From contig JAUVGT010000282.1 in the NCBI GenBank assembly GCA_030593645.1, forward strand, positions 1 through 6,461: 6,461 nt of DNA, read 5' to 3'. The translations under genes were made by a program, and so were the position numbers. The DNA is from Deltaproteobacteria bacterium. Its GTDB lineage: Bacteria > Desulfobacterota > Desulfobacteria > Desulfobacterales > JAUVGT01. Of this stretch, positions 6,401 to 6,461 are shown piece after piece (the stretch's first letter is position 1; each line of letters opens with the position of its first letter). Below the pieces are notes generated by a model, which had not been told where the DNA came from, did no database searches, and saw only the letters and a program-made list of their open reading frames with translations.

Positions 6401-6413
6401 AATCATTCAACTC

Positions 6414-6445
6414 CCCTGTTAAATAAAAAGACAGATTTAACAGGG
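6414..6445. repeat. Perfect 11-base inverted repeat
   Basis: CCCTGTTAAAT (6414-6424) is the exact reverse complement of ATTTAACAGGG (6435-6445), with a 10-base A-rich loop. No T-tract follows on either strand, so a standard terminator is unlikely. It may be an end of a repeat element or an RNA stem belonging to sequence beyond the window. Confidence 0.6.
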
Positions 6446-6461
6446 CGGGTCCGATAAGTAC

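Larger units (their letters stand above)
6204..6461. other. Non-coding stretch after the operon, rich in short repeats
   Basis: No convincing gene is present on either strand, and no tRNA or rRNA is seen. The stretch holds several small repeat structures, listed separately: a GC hairpin, an 8-base direct repeat, three tandem 10-mers and an 11-base inverted repeat. A dispersed intergenic repeat, or the edge of one, is the likeliest explanation. This cannot be tested without other parts of the genome. Confidence 0.5.

Overview
This window is the F1 part of an F-type ATP synthase operon. Seven genes run on the plus strand in the order b' - b - delta - alpha - gamma - beta - epsilon (atpF', atpF, atpH, atpA, atpG, atpD, atpC). 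They fill positions 17 to 6107, and a strong intrinsic terminator follows at 6162-6203. Every subunit is intact and near its family's normal length. It is core housekeeping DNA, and I see no cryptic novel system, phage, IS element, CRISPR array or RNA gene.

The organism is most likely a Gram-negative bacterium of the former Deltaproteobacteria (Desulfobacterota), perhaps a sulfate reducer of the Desulfobacterales. This inference rests on three things: two different b-type subunits side by side, both with a signal-peptide-like N-terminus; the gene order with no atpB or atpE attached; and moderate GC content with strong Shine-Dalgarno sites. It is a judgement from memory of such operons, not a database result.

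Layout. Positions 17-1709 hold the peripheral-stalk genes b', b and delta. These and atpA are joined by three identical one-base stop/start overlaps (TAATG), so translation is probably coupled from b' into alpha. A 96-base gap follows atpA and contains a long imperfect inverted repeat (3234-3297, 21 Watson-Crick pairs). Then come atpG, a 40-base gap with a near-perfect ribosome binding site, atpD, an 18-base gap, and atpC. Past the terminator, 6204-6461 has no convincing gene but is rich in small repeats: a GC hairpin, an 8-base direct repeat, three tandem 10-mers and an 11-base perfect inverted repeat. It looks like an intergenic repeat element or patchwork.

How the genes work together. Alpha3-beta3 is the catalytic hexamer. 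Gamma and epsilon form the rotor shaft that couples it to the membrane c-ring. The b/b' pair with delta is the stator that stops the hexamer turning. The membrane ion channel itself (subunit a, atpB, and the c-ring, atpE) is not in the window, so it cannot be read here whether the enzyme uses H+ or Na+.
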